From contig NZ_JAJBBR010000008.1 in assembly GCF_020532555.1 (NCBI RefSeq), positions 310,001-374,000 on the forward strand: a stretch of DNA of 64,000 nt, read 5' to 3'. The translations under genes were made by a program, and so were the position numbers. The notes below the pieces were generated by a model, which was not told where the DNA came from, made no database searches, and worked only from the letters and a program-made list of their open reading frames with translations. Below are positions 46,826-56,694 of the stretch, piece after piece; the first letter of the stretch is position 1; each line of letters opens with the position of its first letter. Source of the DNA: Microvirga lenta (lineage in GTDB: Bacteria; Pseudomonadota; Alphaproteobacteria; Rhizobiales; Beijerinckiaceae).

Positions 46826-48691
46826 ATGGAGAAGCCTCTCCTGTCGATCCGTCAGCTGACCGTCGACTTCAAGGCCGATTCCGGAGATTTCCGCGCGGTC
46901 GACGGTCTGTCCTTCGACATCCCGAAGGGCAAGACGGTGGCGCTGGTGGGCGAGTCCGGGTCCGGAAAGTCCGTGACCGCGCAGGCCATCCTGCAGATTC
47001 TTCCGAAGAAGGCCCATCTGTCGGGCGGCTCGATCGTCTTCAACGATCCCGCCGGGACCGCTCCCCTCGACATCGCGGAGATCGGCGCCGAGAGCGATGC
47101 CATGCACGCCCTGCGGGGCGGGCGCATCGCCATGATCTTCCAGGAGCCGATGACGTCCCTGTCGCCGCTCCACACCATCGGGGACCAGATCGGCGAGGCT
47201 CTCGTCATCCATGCCCGCGTGGGACGGGCCGAGGCGGGCAAGCGCACGATGGAGGTGCTCGCCCGGGTCGGCTTTCCCGATCCCAGGCGGGCGCTGCGCA
47301 CCTATCCGTTCGAGCTCTCCGGCGGCCTGCGCCAGCGCGCCATGATCGCCATGGCGCTGATCACGCGCCCCGCCCTCCTGATCGCGGACGAGCCGACCAC
47401 GGCCCTCGACGTGACCACCCAGGCCCAGATCCTCGATCTCATCAAGGAGCTCCAGGCCGAGACCGGCATGTCGGTGCTCCTCATCACCCACGATCTCGGC
47501 GTGGTGGCGAACGTGGCCGACGAGGTGGTGGTGATGTATCGCGGCCGGGTCATGGAGGCGGGCTCCCGGGAGGACATCTTCCGCAATCCGCAGCACCCCT
47601 ATCTCCAGGCGCTCATGCGCGCGGTCCCCCGCTTCGACATGGGCGAGGACGAGCGGCTGAGGCCGATCCGCGAAGTGAAGAGCGCCACCCTTGCGCGCGT
47701 CCATGCGCCGGAGCGGCCCGAGCCCAAGGGACCGATCCTGAAGGCCGAGGGGCTGACGAAGTGCTTCACCCTTCGGTCGGGCTGGTTCTCCGGCAAGACC
47801 CGCACCATCCATGCGGTGAACGACGTCAATCTCACCCTCCCCGCCGGCAGGACCCTGGGGCTCGTGGGCGAGTCCGGCTGCGGCAAGACCACCGTTTCGA
47901 AGATGATCATGCGGGCGATGCAGCCCGATGCCGGGCAGGTGATCTTCGACGACGGCACCGGGCCGCGCAACGTCTTCGAACTGGATGGCGACGCCCTGAC
48001 CGCCTATCGCCGCTCCGTGCAGTTCATCTTCCAGGATCCGTTCTCGTCGCTCAATCCGCGCATGACGGTCTACGAGATCCTCACCGAGCCGCTTCGCATC
48101 CACAACATCGGCACGCCCGACCAGCGCTACGAACGCGTCAAGCAGCTCCTCGACATGGTGGGGCTCGATCAGCGCTCCCTGCGGCGCTACCCGCATTCCT
48201 TCTCGGGCGGCCAGCGCCAGCGCCTGGGCATCGCCCGCGCGCTCGCCCTCGAGCCGCGCGTCCTGCTCTGCGACGAGCCGGTCTCGGCCCTCGACGTGTC
48301 CGTGCAGGCGCAGGTCCTGAACCTGCTCAAGGACCTGCAATCCGCCCTCGGGCTCTCGTACATCTTCGTGTCGCACAACCTCGCCGTGGTGGACTACATC
48401 GCCGACACCATCGCGGTCATGTGCCGGGGCTACATCGTGGAAGAGGCGCCCAAGACCTCACTCTTCCGCAATCCGGTCCATCCGTACACGCAGGCCCTGC
48501 TGGCCGCCGTGCCGGACCCGGACATCGACCACCCGCTCGATTTCGACAAGCTGCGGACCGACCGCTTCTCCCATCCATCCGAATGGCCCGAACCCTTCCG
48601 CCTCGTCGAGGGAGAAGCCGGCCTGATGAAGGAGATCGAGCCGGGCCACAGGGTCCGCCTGGGAAGCCACAGGGCTTTGGAGGCCGCGTGA
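46826..48691 (+). CDS. Peptide/oligosaccharide ABC importer, dual ATPase subunit
   Basis: A 621-aa protein with two complete ABC domains of the Opp/Dpp kind in one chain (as YejF or GsiA). Domain 1 has GESGSGKSV near residue 39 and [14 protein letters not shown] near 188; domain 2 has GESGCGKTT near 348, [15 protein letters not shown] and [13 protein letters not shown]. Each ends in the oligopeptide-type C-terminal region. GGAGGAG precedes the ATG. It is the first gene of an ATPase, binding protein, permease, permease operon and overlaps the next start by one base. Confidence 0.9.
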   Translation: MEKPLLSIRQLTVDFKADSGDFRAVDGLSFDIPKGKTVALVGESGSGKSVTAQAILQILPKKAHLSGGSIVFNDPAGTAPLDIAEIGAESDAMHALRGGRIAMIFQEPMTSLSPLHTIGDQIGEALVIHARVGRAEAGKRTMEVLARVGFPDPRRALRTYPFELSGGLRQRAMIAMALITRPALLIADEPTTALDVTTQAQILDLIKELQAETGMSVLLITHDLGVVANVADEVVVMYRGRVMEAGSREDIFRNPQHPYLQALMRAVPRFDMGEDERLRPIREVKSATLARVHAPERPEPKGPILKAEGLTKCFTLRSGWFSGKTRTIHAVNDVNLTLPAGRTLGLVGESGCGKTTVSKMIMRAMQPDAGQVIFDDGTGPRNVFELDGDALTAYRRSVQFIFQDPFSSLNPRMTVYEILTEPLRIHNIGTPDQRYERVKQLLDMVGLDQRSLRRYPHSFSGGQRQRLGIARALALEPRVLLCDEPVSALDVSVQAQVLNLLKDLQSALGLSYIFVSHNLAVVDYIADTIAVMCRGYIVEEAPKTSLFRNPVHPYTQALLAAVPDPDIDHPLDFDKLRTDRFSHPSEWPEPFRLVEGEAGLMKEIEPGHRVRLGSHRALEAA

Positions 48692-50607
48692 TGTTCACGA
48701 CACTCAGAACCAAGGGTCTCTTCCTCGCCGCCGCGCTGAGCCTCCTCGCCCTTCCGGCCCTGGCGCGGACGCTCGTGGAACCGCCCTTCTTCGCCGACAA
48801 GGTAGCGAAGAACGAACTGCCGCCGCTGGCCGAACGGCTGCCGCAGAATCCCATCGTGGTGAACCCGCCCGGCGGGGATTACGGCGGGGACGTGGTCACG
48901 CTGGTGCCGCGCGCGCGCGACATCCGCTACATCTCGACCTATGCCTATACGCGCCTCGTCGGCTACGACCGGCAGCTCGACCTCCAGCCCGACCTTCTCG
49001 AGCGCCTGGAGAACGAGGACGACCGCGTCTTCACCTTCACCCTCCGCGCCGGGCATCGCTGGTCGGACGGCTCGCCCTTCACGGCGGAGGATTTCCGCTA
49101 TTACTGGGAGGACGTGGCCCAGAACCGGGAGCTGTCCCCCGCGGGTCCGCCCGAGTTCATGATGGTGGACGGCAAGCTCCCGCGCTTCGAGGTGCTCGAC
49201 GAGCGGACCGTGCGCTACACCTGGGACAAGCCGAACCCGCGTTTCCTGCCGCAGCTCGCAGGCCCGCTCGATCCCGGCATCTACCGCGCCTCGGCTTATC
49301 TCAAGCGCTTTCACGCCAAATATGCCGACCAGGCGGCGCTCGACGAGGAGGCCAGGAAGCAGAAGCTGAAATCCTGGGCCGCCCTGCACAACCGCCTCGA
49401 CGACATGAAGGAGCAGACCAACCCGGACCTGCCGACCCTTCAGCCCTGGCGCATCACCAACACCGCGCCCGCCTCGCGCTTCGTCTTCGAGCGCAATCCC
49501 TATTATCACCGCATCGACGACGAGGGCCGGCAGCTTCCCTATCTCGACCGGATCATCATGGACGTGTCCGCCCCCGGCCTCTTCGCCGCCAAGGCCAATG
49601 CGGGCGAGGTCGACCTCCTGTTCCGCGGCCTGTCCATGACCGACGTGCCGATCCTGAAGGAGGGCGAGAAGGCCAAGGGCTACAAGACCCTGCTCTGGCC
49701 CTATGCCCGCGGCACGGAGCTGGCGCTCTATCCGAACCTCAACACCACCGATCCCGTGTGGCGCAAGCTGAACCGGGACGTGCGCTACCGCCGTGCCCTG
49801 TCCCTGGGCATCGACCGCAGGACGCTGAACAACGCGCTCCTCTTCGGGCTCGGCGTCGAAGGCAACAACACGGTGGTGGCCGAAAGCCCCCTGTTCTCTC
49901 CGGAGCTGCGGACGCTCAACGCCACCTACGATCCCACGGAGGCCTCGCGCCTTCTGGACGAGATCGGCCTGACGGAGCGCAACGGGGCGGGCATACGCCT
50001 CCTGCCGGACGGGCGGGAGCTGGAGATCATCGTCGAGACGGACGGCGAAAGCAGCCTCGTGGTGGACGGGTTGACCCTGATCGCCGAGTTCTGGCGCGAG
50101 ATCGGCGTGAAGCTGTTCATCAAGCCGCAGGACCGCACCGTCCTGCGCAACCGGTCCTACGCCGGCCTCACCGTCATGGTGGCGTCCGCGGGCTTCGACA
50201 ACGCCATTCCGACGGCCATCATGCCGCCGACGGAATACGCCCCCATGCGCCAGGACAACTACGCCTGGCCGAAATGGGGCCAGTACGTGGAGACCAAGGG
50301 CAAGAACGGCGACCCGGTCGACATTCCCGAAGCGGAGCGCCTCCTCCAGCTCTACGAGACCTGGATGAACACCGGCAACAGAACCGTGCAGCGGGAGGTC
50401 TGGACCGAGATGCTGCGCAACCATGCGGAGAACCAGTGGGTGATCGGCACGGTCGCGGGCGCGCTGCAGCCCATCGTCCTGCGCAACGGCCTGCACGGGC
50501 TGCCCGACAAGGCGCTCTACAGCTGGGAGCCGACCGCCATGATCGGCATCTACCGCCCTGACGAGCTGTACTGGAACAAGGCCGCCGGCAAAGAGGCCCG
50601 CCGATGA
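48691..50607 (+). CDS. Periplasmic binding protein of Opp/Dpp-type ABC importer
   Basis: A 638-aa SBP_bac_5 family protein. A signal peptide (LFLAAALSLLALPALA) starts it, and LEPDLLERLENEDDRVFTF-like text (QPDLLERLENEDDRVF), SDGSPFTAEDFRYYWEDV and FERNPYYHRIDDEGRQLPYLD are the hallmark stretches of dipeptide/oligopeptide binding proteins. Its N-terminal extension (PLAERLPQNPIVVNPPG) resembles binding proteins for oligosaccharides or plant-derived ligands in rhizobia, so the ligand is open. The ATG overlaps the ATPase stop, and the stop overlaps the permease ATG by 4 bp. Confidence 0.88.
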   Translation: MFTTLRTKGLFLAAALSLLALPALARTLVEPPFFADKVAKNELPPLAERLPQNPIVVNPPGGDYGGDVVTLVPRARDIRYISTYAYTRLVGYDRQLDLQPDLLERLENEDDRVFTFTLRAGHRWSDGSPFTAEDFRYYWEDVAQNRELSPAGPPEFMMVDGKLPRFEVLDERTVRYTWDKPNPRFLPQLAGPLDPGIYRASAYLKRFHAKYADQAALDEEARKQKLKSWAALHNRLDDMKEQTNPDLPTLQPWRITNTAPASRFVFERNPYYHRIDDEGRQLPYLDRIIMDVSAPGLFAAKANAGEVDLLFRGLSMTDVPILKEGEKAKGYKTLLWPYARGTELALYPNLNTTDPVWRKLNRDVRYRRALSLGIDRRTLNNALLFGLGVEGNNTVVAESPLFSPELRTLNATYDPTEASRLLDEIGLTERNGAGIRLLPDGRELEIIVETDGESSLVVDGLTLIAEFWREIGVKLFIKPQDRTVLRNRSYAGLTVMVASAGFDNAIPTAIMPPTEYAPMRQDNYAWPKWGQYVETKGKNGDPVDIPEAERLLQLYETWMNTGNRTVQREVWTEMLRNHAENQWVIGTVAGALQPIVLRNGLHGLPDKALYSWEPTAMIGIYRPDELYWNKAAGKEARR

Positions 50608-51623
50608 TCCGTTTTCTGTTGCGTCGCCTCGTCACCATGTGCGTGACGCTCCTGATCATCTCGGCGCTGGTGTTCTTCATCATCAAGCTGCCGCCGGGAG
50701 ACTTCCTGACCAACCAGATCGCCGAGCTGCGGGCGCAGGGCGAATCCGCCTCCATCGCCAAGGCCGAATTCCTGATCCAGCAATACGGGCTCGATGAGCC
50801 CGCGTGGCAGCAATACCTGGTCTGGATCGGCGTGATGCCCGGGCCGAACGGCTTTTCCGGCCTGCTCCAGGGCGACTGGGGCTGGTCGTTCGAATTCGAC
50901 CGGCCGGTGGCGGAGGTGGTGGGCGACGCCTTGTGGCTGACGCTCCTCGTCAACCTGGCGGTGGTGATCTTCATCCACGTGGTGTCGATCCCCATCGCAA
51001 TCTACTCCGCGACCCGGCAATATTCGGTCGGCGACTACATCGCCACCTTCATCGGCTATATCGGCCTTGCGACGCCGAGCTTCCTGCTCGCCCTGATCCT
51101 GCTCTACTACATGAACCGCTGGTTCGGCGTCTCCATCGGCGGGCTCTACGACGCGCAATATGCGGGCGAACCCTGGACCTGGGACAAGACCAAGTCGCTC
51201 CTGTCCCACCTGATCGTGCCGACCCTGGTCATCGGCCTCTCGGGCACGGCGGCCATGATCCGCCGCATGCGCGCCAACCTGCTCGACGAGCTCGGCAAGC
51301 AGTACTACGTGACCGCGAAGGCCAAGGGCCTGCCGCCGGGCAAGGCGCTTCTCAAATATCCGTTCCGCATGTCGCTGAATCCGTTCATCGCCGATATCGG
51401 CAACCTCCTGCCGCATCTGATCTCGGGCTCGGTGCTCGTGTCGCTGGTCCTGAGCCTGCCGACGGTGGGACCGATCCTGCTCGGCGCCCTGAAGAGCCAG
51501 GACCAGTTCCTGGCCGGCTTCATCCTGATGTTCGTCGCGGTGCTGACGGTGATCGGCATGATGGTCTCCGACCTCCTGCTCGCCCTGCTCGATCCCCGCA
51601 TTCGCCTGGGAGGCAGCCGATGA
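50604..51623 (+). CDS. ABC importer permease (OppB/DppB-like)
   Basis: A 339-aa inner membrane permease with about six helices. MIRFLLRRLVTMCVTLLIIS at the N-terminus and the EAA-loop region ANLLDELGKQYYVTAKAKG near residue 225, followed by PLKYPFRMSLNP-like text, identify the DppB group. It starts inside the binding-protein stop (ATGA) and its own stop overlaps the next permease by 4 bp. It pairs with the OppC-like protein to form the translocation channel. Confidence 0.9.
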   Translation: MIRFLLRRLVTMCVTLLIISALVFFIIKLPPGDFLTNQIAELRAQGESASIAKAEFLIQQYGLDEPAWQQYLVWIGVMPGPNGFSGLLQGDWGWSFEFDRPVAEVVGDALWLTLLVNLAVVIFIHVVSIPIAIYSATRQYSVGDYIATFIGYIGLATPSFLLALILLYYMNRWFGVSIGGLYDAQYAGEPWTWDKTKSLLSHLIVPTLVIGLSGTAAMIRRMRANLLDELGKQYYVTAKAKGLPPGKALLKYPFRMSLNPFIADIGNLLPHLISGSVLVSLVLSLPTVGPILLGALKSQDQFLAGFILMFVAVLTVIGMMVSDLLLALLDPRIRLGGSR

Positions 51624-52783
51624 ACGAGGTCGCTCCCTCCCGGCGCCATTTCGTCGATCCCACGCTCTTCGATCCCGGCGCGACGGAGCCCGTCGGCGCG
51701 GAGAACGAAAGCTTCTACCGCGCCTCGTCCTGGCGGCTGATGTGGTGGAAGTTCCGCCGCCACAAGGTCGCGGTGGCCGCCGCGTTCATCCTGCTCGCCT
51801 TCTATCTGGTGGTGCCCTTCGTCGAGGTGATCGCACCCTACAACCAGACCAAGCGCAACGGCGAGTTCCTCTATGCGCCCCCGCAAAGGGTGCATCTGAT
51901 GCACGAGGGCCGCTTCGTCGGCCCCTTCGTCTATCCCTATTCGCAGAGCTTCGACCTGGAGACCTTCCGGCGGGTCTACACGGTCGACACCTCCAACCCG
52001 CAGCCGATCCGTTTCCTCTGCCGGGGCGACGCCTACGAGTTCTGGGGCCTGTGGACGACGGACTTCCACCTCTTCTGCCCGCCCGAGAACGGCACCCTGT
52101 TCATCATGGGAACGGACCGGCTCGGCCGCGACCTGCTCTCGCGCATCATCTACGGGGCGCGCATCTCGCTCACCATCGGCATCGTCGGCATCGCGGTATC
52201 GTTCTCCCTCGGCCTCCTGTTCGGCGGCCTCGCCGGCTATCTCGGCGGCTGGGTCGATCACGTGATCCAGCGCATCATCGAGATCCTGCGCTCCCTGCCG
52301 GAGCTGCCGCTCTGGCTCGCCCTGTCCGCGGCCCTGCCGCCCAACTGGAGCCCGATCCTCGTTTTCTTCGGCATCACGATCATCCTCGGCCTTCTCGACT
52401 GGCCGGGCCTCGCCCGCGCGGTGCGCTCCAAGCTGCTGTCGCTGCGCGAGGAGGATTTCGTGAAGGCGGCGGAGCTGATGGGGGCCTCGAAGAGGCGCAT
52501 CATCGGGCGCCATCTCATCCCCAACTTCATGAGCCACCTGATCGCCTCCGCGACCCTGTCGATCCCGTCCATGATCCTGGGCGAGACCGCCCTCTCCTTC
52601 CTGGGGCTCGGCCTGCGTCCGCCGGTGACGAGTTGGGGCGTGCTGCTCAACGAGGCGCAGAATCTCGCCGCCGTGCAGCTCCACCCGTGGCTGCTCTTTC
52701 CCATCGCCCCCGTGGTGATCGTGGTCCTCGCCTTCAACTTCATGGGCGACGGCCTGCGCGACGCGGCGGATCCGTATCACTGA
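51620..52783 (+). CDS. ABC importer permease (OppC/DppC-like) with large periplasmic insert
   Basis: A 387-aa permease. After the first helix (VAVAAAFILLAFYLVVPFVEV) comes an unusually long hydrophilic segment of ~90 residues, then LFIMGTDRLGRDLLSRIIYGARISLTIG, the OppC signature, and the EAA-loop stretch REEDFVKAAELMGASKRRII. The longer loop is seen in importers for oligosaccharides and other large ligands in this family. Start ATG at 51620 overlaps the preceding gene (ATGA). The gene ends the operon. Confidence 0.89.
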   Translation: MNEVAPSRRHFVDPTLFDPGATEPVGAENESFYRASSWRLMWWKFRRHKVAVAAAFILLAFYLVVPFVEVIAPYNQTKRNGEFLYAPPQRVHLMHEGRFVGPFVYPYSQSFDLETFRRVYTVDTSNPQPIRFLCRGDAYEFWGLWTTDFHLFCPPENGTLFIMGTDRLGRDLLSRIIYGARISLTIGIVGIAVSFSLGLLFGGLAGYLGGWVDHVIQRIIEILRSLPELPLWLALSAALPPNWSPILVFFGITIILGLLDWPGLARAVRSKLLSLREEDFVKAAELMGASKRRIIGRHLIPNFMSHLIASATLSIPSMILGETALSFLGLGLRPPVTSWGVLLNEAQNLAAVQLHPWLLFPIAPVVIVVLAFNFMGDGLRDAADPYH

Positions 52784-52920
52784 CGCGGATGCGAACGAAG
52801 GGCCGCGTCGGACCGTCCCCGGAACGGCGCTCGACGGGAACGGACCGTTACCTGCCGGGTAATTTCTTTCGCTCCCGCCAGGGACGATCCTCCGTGCATC
52901 GCACCTGAAGGAGAGAGCCC

Positions 52921-53292
52921 ATGAGACATCATCCCGATCTCGCCCGCGAGGAGAGACACGACGGCCCGGCCGGCATCGTGACCTTCGTCATCACCGTTGC
53001 CCTCAAGCCGGGCTGCGAGGAGGCGCTTCTCGACCTGCTGACGCCGGTTCTCGACGCCATGCGCCACGAGCCGACCTTCATCAATGCCGTCCTGCACCAG
53101 GATCCGGAGGATCCGTCCCGTTTCATGCTCTACGAGACCTGGGCCGATCTCGACGACGTGGTGCAGGTCCAGATGCACCGGGACTACCGCAAGACCTTTT
53201 GGGAGCGCCTGCCCGATCTCCTGCGCGAGCCGCGGCAGGTGCAGACCTGGAAGCCGATACGCCGGGACTTCACGTTCTTCGCCTCGTGGTGA
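52921..53292 (+). CDS. Antibiotic biosynthesis monooxygenase (ABM) family protein
   Basis: A 123-aa single-domain protein of the dimeric alpha/beta-barrel (ABM) fold. VTFVITVALKPGCEEALLDLL is strand 1 and helix 1; EPTFINAVLHQDPEDPSRFMLYETWADLDDV is the diagnostic core; and HRDYRKTFWERLPDLL closes it. Family members act as quinol or polyketide monooxygenases without a cofactor, or as small-molecule-degrading enzymes. AAGGAGAGAG precedes the ATG. It lies 137 bp after the Opp-type operon and may be a separate unit with the acetamidase gene. Confidence 0.82.
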   Translation: MRHHPDLAREERHDGPAGIVTFVITVALKPGCEEALLDLLTPVLDAMRHEPTFINAVLHQDPEDPSRFMLYETWADLDDVVQVQMHRDYRKTFWERLPDLLREPRQVQTWKPIRRDFTFFASW

Positions 53293-53395
53293 GGTCACCC
53301 GGTTGCCCTTGCCTCAAGGGAATGCGAGACATTTCAACCACCGTGCCGGTGCGCCGCGAAGGCCCGCGCCGGCATTCCATGCGCAGAGGATTCCC

Positions 53396-54340
53396 GTGGC
53401 AGAACACCGACTTGATGCCTCCCCCGACACCGTTCACTGGGGTTATTTCGACGCCGGACTCGCACCGCTCGTAACGGTCGATTCCGGCGACACGGTCACG
53501 ATCTCGACCGTGTCGGGCAGTCCGGAGGTGATGCCGAAGGCGCCCCTCGCGGTGCCCGAGGCCCTTTCCGCCATTCACGCGACGCGGACGCCGAAGCTGC
53601 CGGGCCACATCTGCACGGGACCCGTCGCCATTTGGGGCGCGAAGGCGGGTCAGGTTCTCGAGGTCCGGATCAAGGCCATCGACCTGCATTACGACTGGGG
53701 CTTCACCTATGTGGCGCCGCTCAAGGGCGCCCTGCCCGACGATTTCGACGAGATGCACCTGATGCACATCCCGCTCGACCGGGATCGGATGACCGGCCGC
53801 CTCCCCTGGGGCCTGGAGCTTCCGCTCAAGCCCTTCTTCGGCGTGATGGCCGTGGCGCCGCCCGCCGCCTGGGGGGCGCTCAGCACGCTGCCGCCGCGCC
53901 GCAACGGCGGCAACCTCGACAACAAGGAACTGGTCGCGGGAACCACGCTCTACCTGCCGATCCACGTGGACGGCGCCCTGTTCTCCGTCGGCGACGGCCA
54001 TGGCGTCCAGGGCGACGGCGAGGTCTGCGTCACGGCCATCGAGACCGGCCTGATCGGCACGTTCGAGCTGCACCTGCGGGACGACATGCGCCTCACCTGG
54101 CCCATGGCCGAGACGGAGACGCACGTCATGACCATGGCGTTCGATCCCGACCTCGATCAATGCGTGGTGATCGCCCTGCGCGACATGATCGACCTGATCG
54201 TCGCCCGGACCGGCATCGAGAAGACGGAGGCCTACGCCCTGTGCAGCCTCGCGGCCGATCTGCGGATCACCCAGGTGGTCAACGGCAACAAGGGCGTGCA
54301 CGTGATGCTGGAGAAGAGCCTGCTGCAGAAGGGACGCTGA
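53396..54340 (+). CDS. Acetamidase/formamidase family protein
   Basis: A 314-aa FmdA/AmdA family amidohydrolase that hydrolyses short aliphatic amides to ammonia and a carboxylate. GPVAIWGAKAGQVLEVRI near residue 70, the metal-site type H-x-D-x-A in LYLPIHVDGALFSVGDGHGVQGDGE near 188 and ELHLRDDM further on are typical. I choose the GTG at 53396 (VAEHRLDASPDTVHWGY) because AGAGGA precedes it; the longer open frame overlaps the ABM gene. It follows the ABM gene by 104 bp. Confidence 0.87.
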   Translation: MAEHRLDASPDTVHWGYFDAGLAPLVTVDSGDTVTISTVSGSPEVMPKAPLAVPEALSAIHATRTPKLPGHICTGPVAIWGAKAGQVLEVRIKAIDLHYDWGFTYVAPLKGALPDDFDEMHLMHIPLDRDRMTGRLPWGLELPLKPFFGVMAVAPPAAWGALSTLPPRRNGGNLDNKELVAGTTLYLPIHVDGALFSVGDGHGVQGDGEVCVTAIETGLIGTFELHLRDDMRLTWPMAETETHVMTMAFDPDLDQCVVIALRDMIDLIVARTGIEKTEAYALCSLAADLRITQVVNGNKGVHVMLEKSLLQKGR

Positions 54341-54348
54341 GCACAGTG

Positions 54349-55110
54349 TCACCGGTGCGGCAGGTCCGTGTCGCTCAGATACTCTCGGGCAGCCTCACTC
54401 AGGGGCTGCCTGCTTTCGACCGGCCCGGGTGACAGCCCTGACAGATCACCAATGCGCTCGGACTGCCGAAGCCATGCATCGGGCTTCGTCCAAGCAAGAG
54501 AGGAGAGAACACCGGGACAGTGCTCAAGCCCCGGCGTAGTCTCAAGGCAGTCGGTCCATATTCCCCCACGTCGGACAAGCAGGCGCTTTCCGTTCGGCGT
54601 CAGAACCAGCGCCGGATCCTCTGTCCATGACCCGTCTTCCGAATAGGTCAGCGAGACGTCGCGCAACCTGCTCCAAACCAGTCCAAAGGAATCTTCGGAC
54701 TGCCAGACATTGTAGACGGCGTCGGTTGGAACAGGCTCTATCGCCAGCATCAACAGCCTGCCATCGTCGAGCCGAATGCGATTGATTTCGCTCGGAGTTC
54801 CGGCACTGAGCGCTAGGACCGCAAGGATGAGGGTAATAATTGGAACTCCTGGGACCACCCCGAGGATCCAGGAAAGACGTCTCCCGCCGGAGGCGGTGAT
54901 GGCGCCGAAGCACAAACCGGCTGAAAGGGCCAGCAGGCCGTAGACGGCAAGCTCATCCAGGATGCGGGGCGCGAACGCCCTTTCGCCGCTTGTCCCGGTC
55001 AGGAGCACCCAAAGATAGGCGACGAGGGTCGCTGCCAGAGAAAGGGCACCTGCCGCCAGAGTGGCGTTGCGCACCCAGAAAAGCAGCCGTCCAAGGGATT
55101 GCCAATGCAT
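54349..55110 (-). CDS. Membrane protein of unknown function, lower GC
   Basis: A 253-aa protein with three hydrophobic segments near residues 12-38, 55-75 and 80-102, then a soluble C-terminal domain of about 150 residues (for example LVWSRLRDVSLTYSEDGSWTE-like and LVRRGGIWTDCLETTPG). I recognise no domain. The ATG at 55110 has GAGG upstream; an ATG at 55137 would add nine residues. GC content is lower than in neighbours (hand count about 55% in 54661-54720), suggesting acquisition or relaxed codon use. Convergent with the acetamidase gene. Confidence 0.6.
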   Translation of the reverse strand: MHWQSLGRLLFWVRNATLAAGALSLAATLVAYLWVLLTGTSGERAFAPRILDELAVYGLLALSAGLCFGAITASGGRRLSWILGVVPGVPIITLILAVLALSAGTPSEINRIRLDDGRLLMLAIEPVPTDAVYNVWQSEDSFGLVWSRLRDVSLTYSEDGSWTEDPALVLTPNGKRLLVRRGGIWTDCLETTPGLEHCPGVLSSLAWTKPDAWLRQSERIGDLSGLSPGPVESRQPLSEAAREYLSDTDLPHR

Positions 55111-55187
55111 TGTTGGCCTCGCGAGACTTGCTTCCATATAACGGCACCGAAGCCGACCGTCGAACCCAAATCGTAGTCGCGGACAGC

Positions 55188-55211
55188 AAAAAGGCGCCCG
55201 AAGGCGCCTTT
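55188..55211 (-). terminator. Intrinsic terminator for the DEAD-box helicase gene
   Basis: Read on the minus strand, AAAGGCGCC-TTCG-GGCGCCTTT is a 9-bp perfect stem with a stable UUCG tetraloop and a T-run, 26 bases after the helicase stop. It also separates the helicase from the unknown membrane protein gene on the same strand. Confidence 0.9.
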
Positions 55212-55236
55212 ATTTATTCGTCGTTTTGAGCAGGCC

Positions 55237-56694
55237 TCAGCGGCGCCGCGGCGCCTTGTCGAGCCATGCGACCTGCATCCCGTCGTTGCGGCCGTCGCCA
55301 CGCCGGGGAGCAGCCTTGGGGGCCGCCTTCTGGGCAGGCTTGCCGTGCTGGGCCGCCTGCGGCTGACGGGCCTCGCCCGGCTGTCCGCCTGCGGGCTTTC
55401 CGCCGCGACCGCGACGGCGCTTGGGGCCGCGCTCCGCGTTCGGGTCGGCCGAACGGGGCTGGCCGTGGCCCTGGTGCCCGCGGGCATGGGGGGCCGGGCG
55501 TCCGCGCTGCGGCTGCTCGCGGCGCGGCTCGGGAGCCGCCTCGCCGCCGACCGGACCGGCCGAGAAGCCTTCCGGCAGGTTCGCCACCGGCACCTTGAGG
55601 CGGGTCAGCTTCTCGATGTCCTTCAGGTAGGCCCGCTCCTCGTCGTTGCAGAACGAGATCGCGAGGCCGGTCGCGCCGGCGCGCGCCGTGCGGCCGATGC
55701 GGTGGACATAGGATTCCGGAACGTTCGGCAGGTCGTAGTTGATGACGTGGGACACGCCCTCGACGTCGATGCCGCGCGCCGCGATGTCGGTCGCCACCAG
55801 AACCCGGCAACTGCCGTCACGGAAGGCCGCAAGGGCCCGCTCGCGCTGCGGCTGGGACTTGTTGCCGTGGATCGCCGCGCCGACGATGCCGGCCTTGTCG
55901 AGCGAGCGCACGACCTTGTCCGCCCCGTGCTTGGTGCGGGTGAAGACGAGGACGCGGTCGATGCTCTCGTCCTTCAGGACGATCTCGAGCAGGGCCTGCT
56001 TGCGGCCCGTCGAGACGAACATGACGCTCTGCTCGACGCGCTCCGCCGTGGTCGCCACCGGGGTGACGGCCACCTTGGCCGGGTCGCGCAGGAAGTCGTC
56101 CGCTAGCGACGAGATGGTCTTCGGCATCGTGGCCGAGAAGAACAGGCTCTGGCGCTTGGCGGGCAGCAGCTTCACGATGCGCTTGAGCGCATGGATGAAG
56201 CCGAGGTCGAGCATCTGGTCGGCCTCGTCGAGGACGAGGATTTCCACGTCACGCAGGGTCAGCGACTTGCGGTCGATGAGGTCGAGCAGGCGGCCAGGGG
56301 TGGCGACGAGGACGTCGACGCCGCCGGAGAGCTCACGCTCCTGCTTGCCGATGGTCACGCCGCCGAACACGACCGAGGTCGAGAGGCGGAGATTGCGGCC
56401 GTAGACCCGGAAGCTGTCGGCGATCTGGCCGGCGAGTTCGCGGGTCGGGCTCAGCACTAGCACGCGGCAGCCCTTGGGGGCCTTGGGACGCGGGTTCTGG
56501 GCCAGGCGGTGGAGGATCGGCAGCGCGAAGGCCGCCGTCTTGCCGGTTCCCGTCTGGGCGATGCCGCACACGTCGCGGCCTTCGAGCGCAAGCGGAATGG
56601 TCTGCGCCTGGATCGGCGTGGGCTTCTCATAGCCCTCGGATGCGAGCGCCTTGAGAATCGGCTGGGCCAATCCGAAATCGGAGAATAGGGTCAA
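55237..56694 (-). CDS. DEAD-box ATP-dependent RNA helicase (RhlE-like)
   Basis: A 485-aa helicase. Motifs in order: Q motif with PTPIQAQTIP, I AQTGTGKT (residues 46-53), Ib TPGR, II VLDEADQML, III SAT, V ARGIDVEGVSHVINYD and VI HRIGRTARAG. The C-terminal ~100 residues are basic and rich in Pro, Gly, Arg and Gln (EPRREQPQRGRPAPHARGHQ-like), an RNA-binding tail typical of RhlE. It remodels rRNA or mRNA. I use the TTG at 56694 because family members start at TLFSDFGLAQP; a TTG at 56748 would add 18 residues. A long leader lies upstream. Confidence 0.88.
   Translation of the reverse strand: MTLFSDFGLAQPILKALASEGYEKPTPIQAQTIPLALEGRDVCGIAQTGTGKTAAFALPILHRLAQNPRPKAPKGCRVLVLSPTRELAGQIADSFRVYGRNLRLSTSVVFGGVTIGKQERELSGGVDVLVATPGRLLDLIDRKSLTLRDVEILVLDEADQMLDLGFIHALKRIVKLLPAKRQSLFFSATMPKTISSLADDFLRDPAKVAVTPVATTAERVEQSVMFVSTGRKQALLEIVLKDESIDRVLVFTRTKHGADKVVRSLDKAGIVGAAIHGNKSQPQRERALAAFRDGSCRVLVATDIAARGIDVEGVSHVINYDLPNVPESYVHRIGRTARAGATGLAISFCNDEERAYLKDIEKLTRLKVPVANLPEGFSAGPVGGEAAPEPRREQPQRGRPAPHARGHQGHGQPRSADPNAERGPKRRRGRGGKPAGGQPGEARQPQAAQHGKPAQKAAPKAAPRRGDGRNDGMQVAWLDKAPRRR

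Noticed and set aside
47761-50607. 948-aa open frame running from the dual ATPase gene into the binding-protein gene
   Set aside because: Its first 310 codons are out of frame with the ATPase gene; the real gene starts at 48691 with a signal peptide.
52821-52849. GGAAC followed by CGTT upstream of the ABM gene, considered as an EcfG promoter
   Set aside because: The spacer is 20 bases, outside the 16-17 range.
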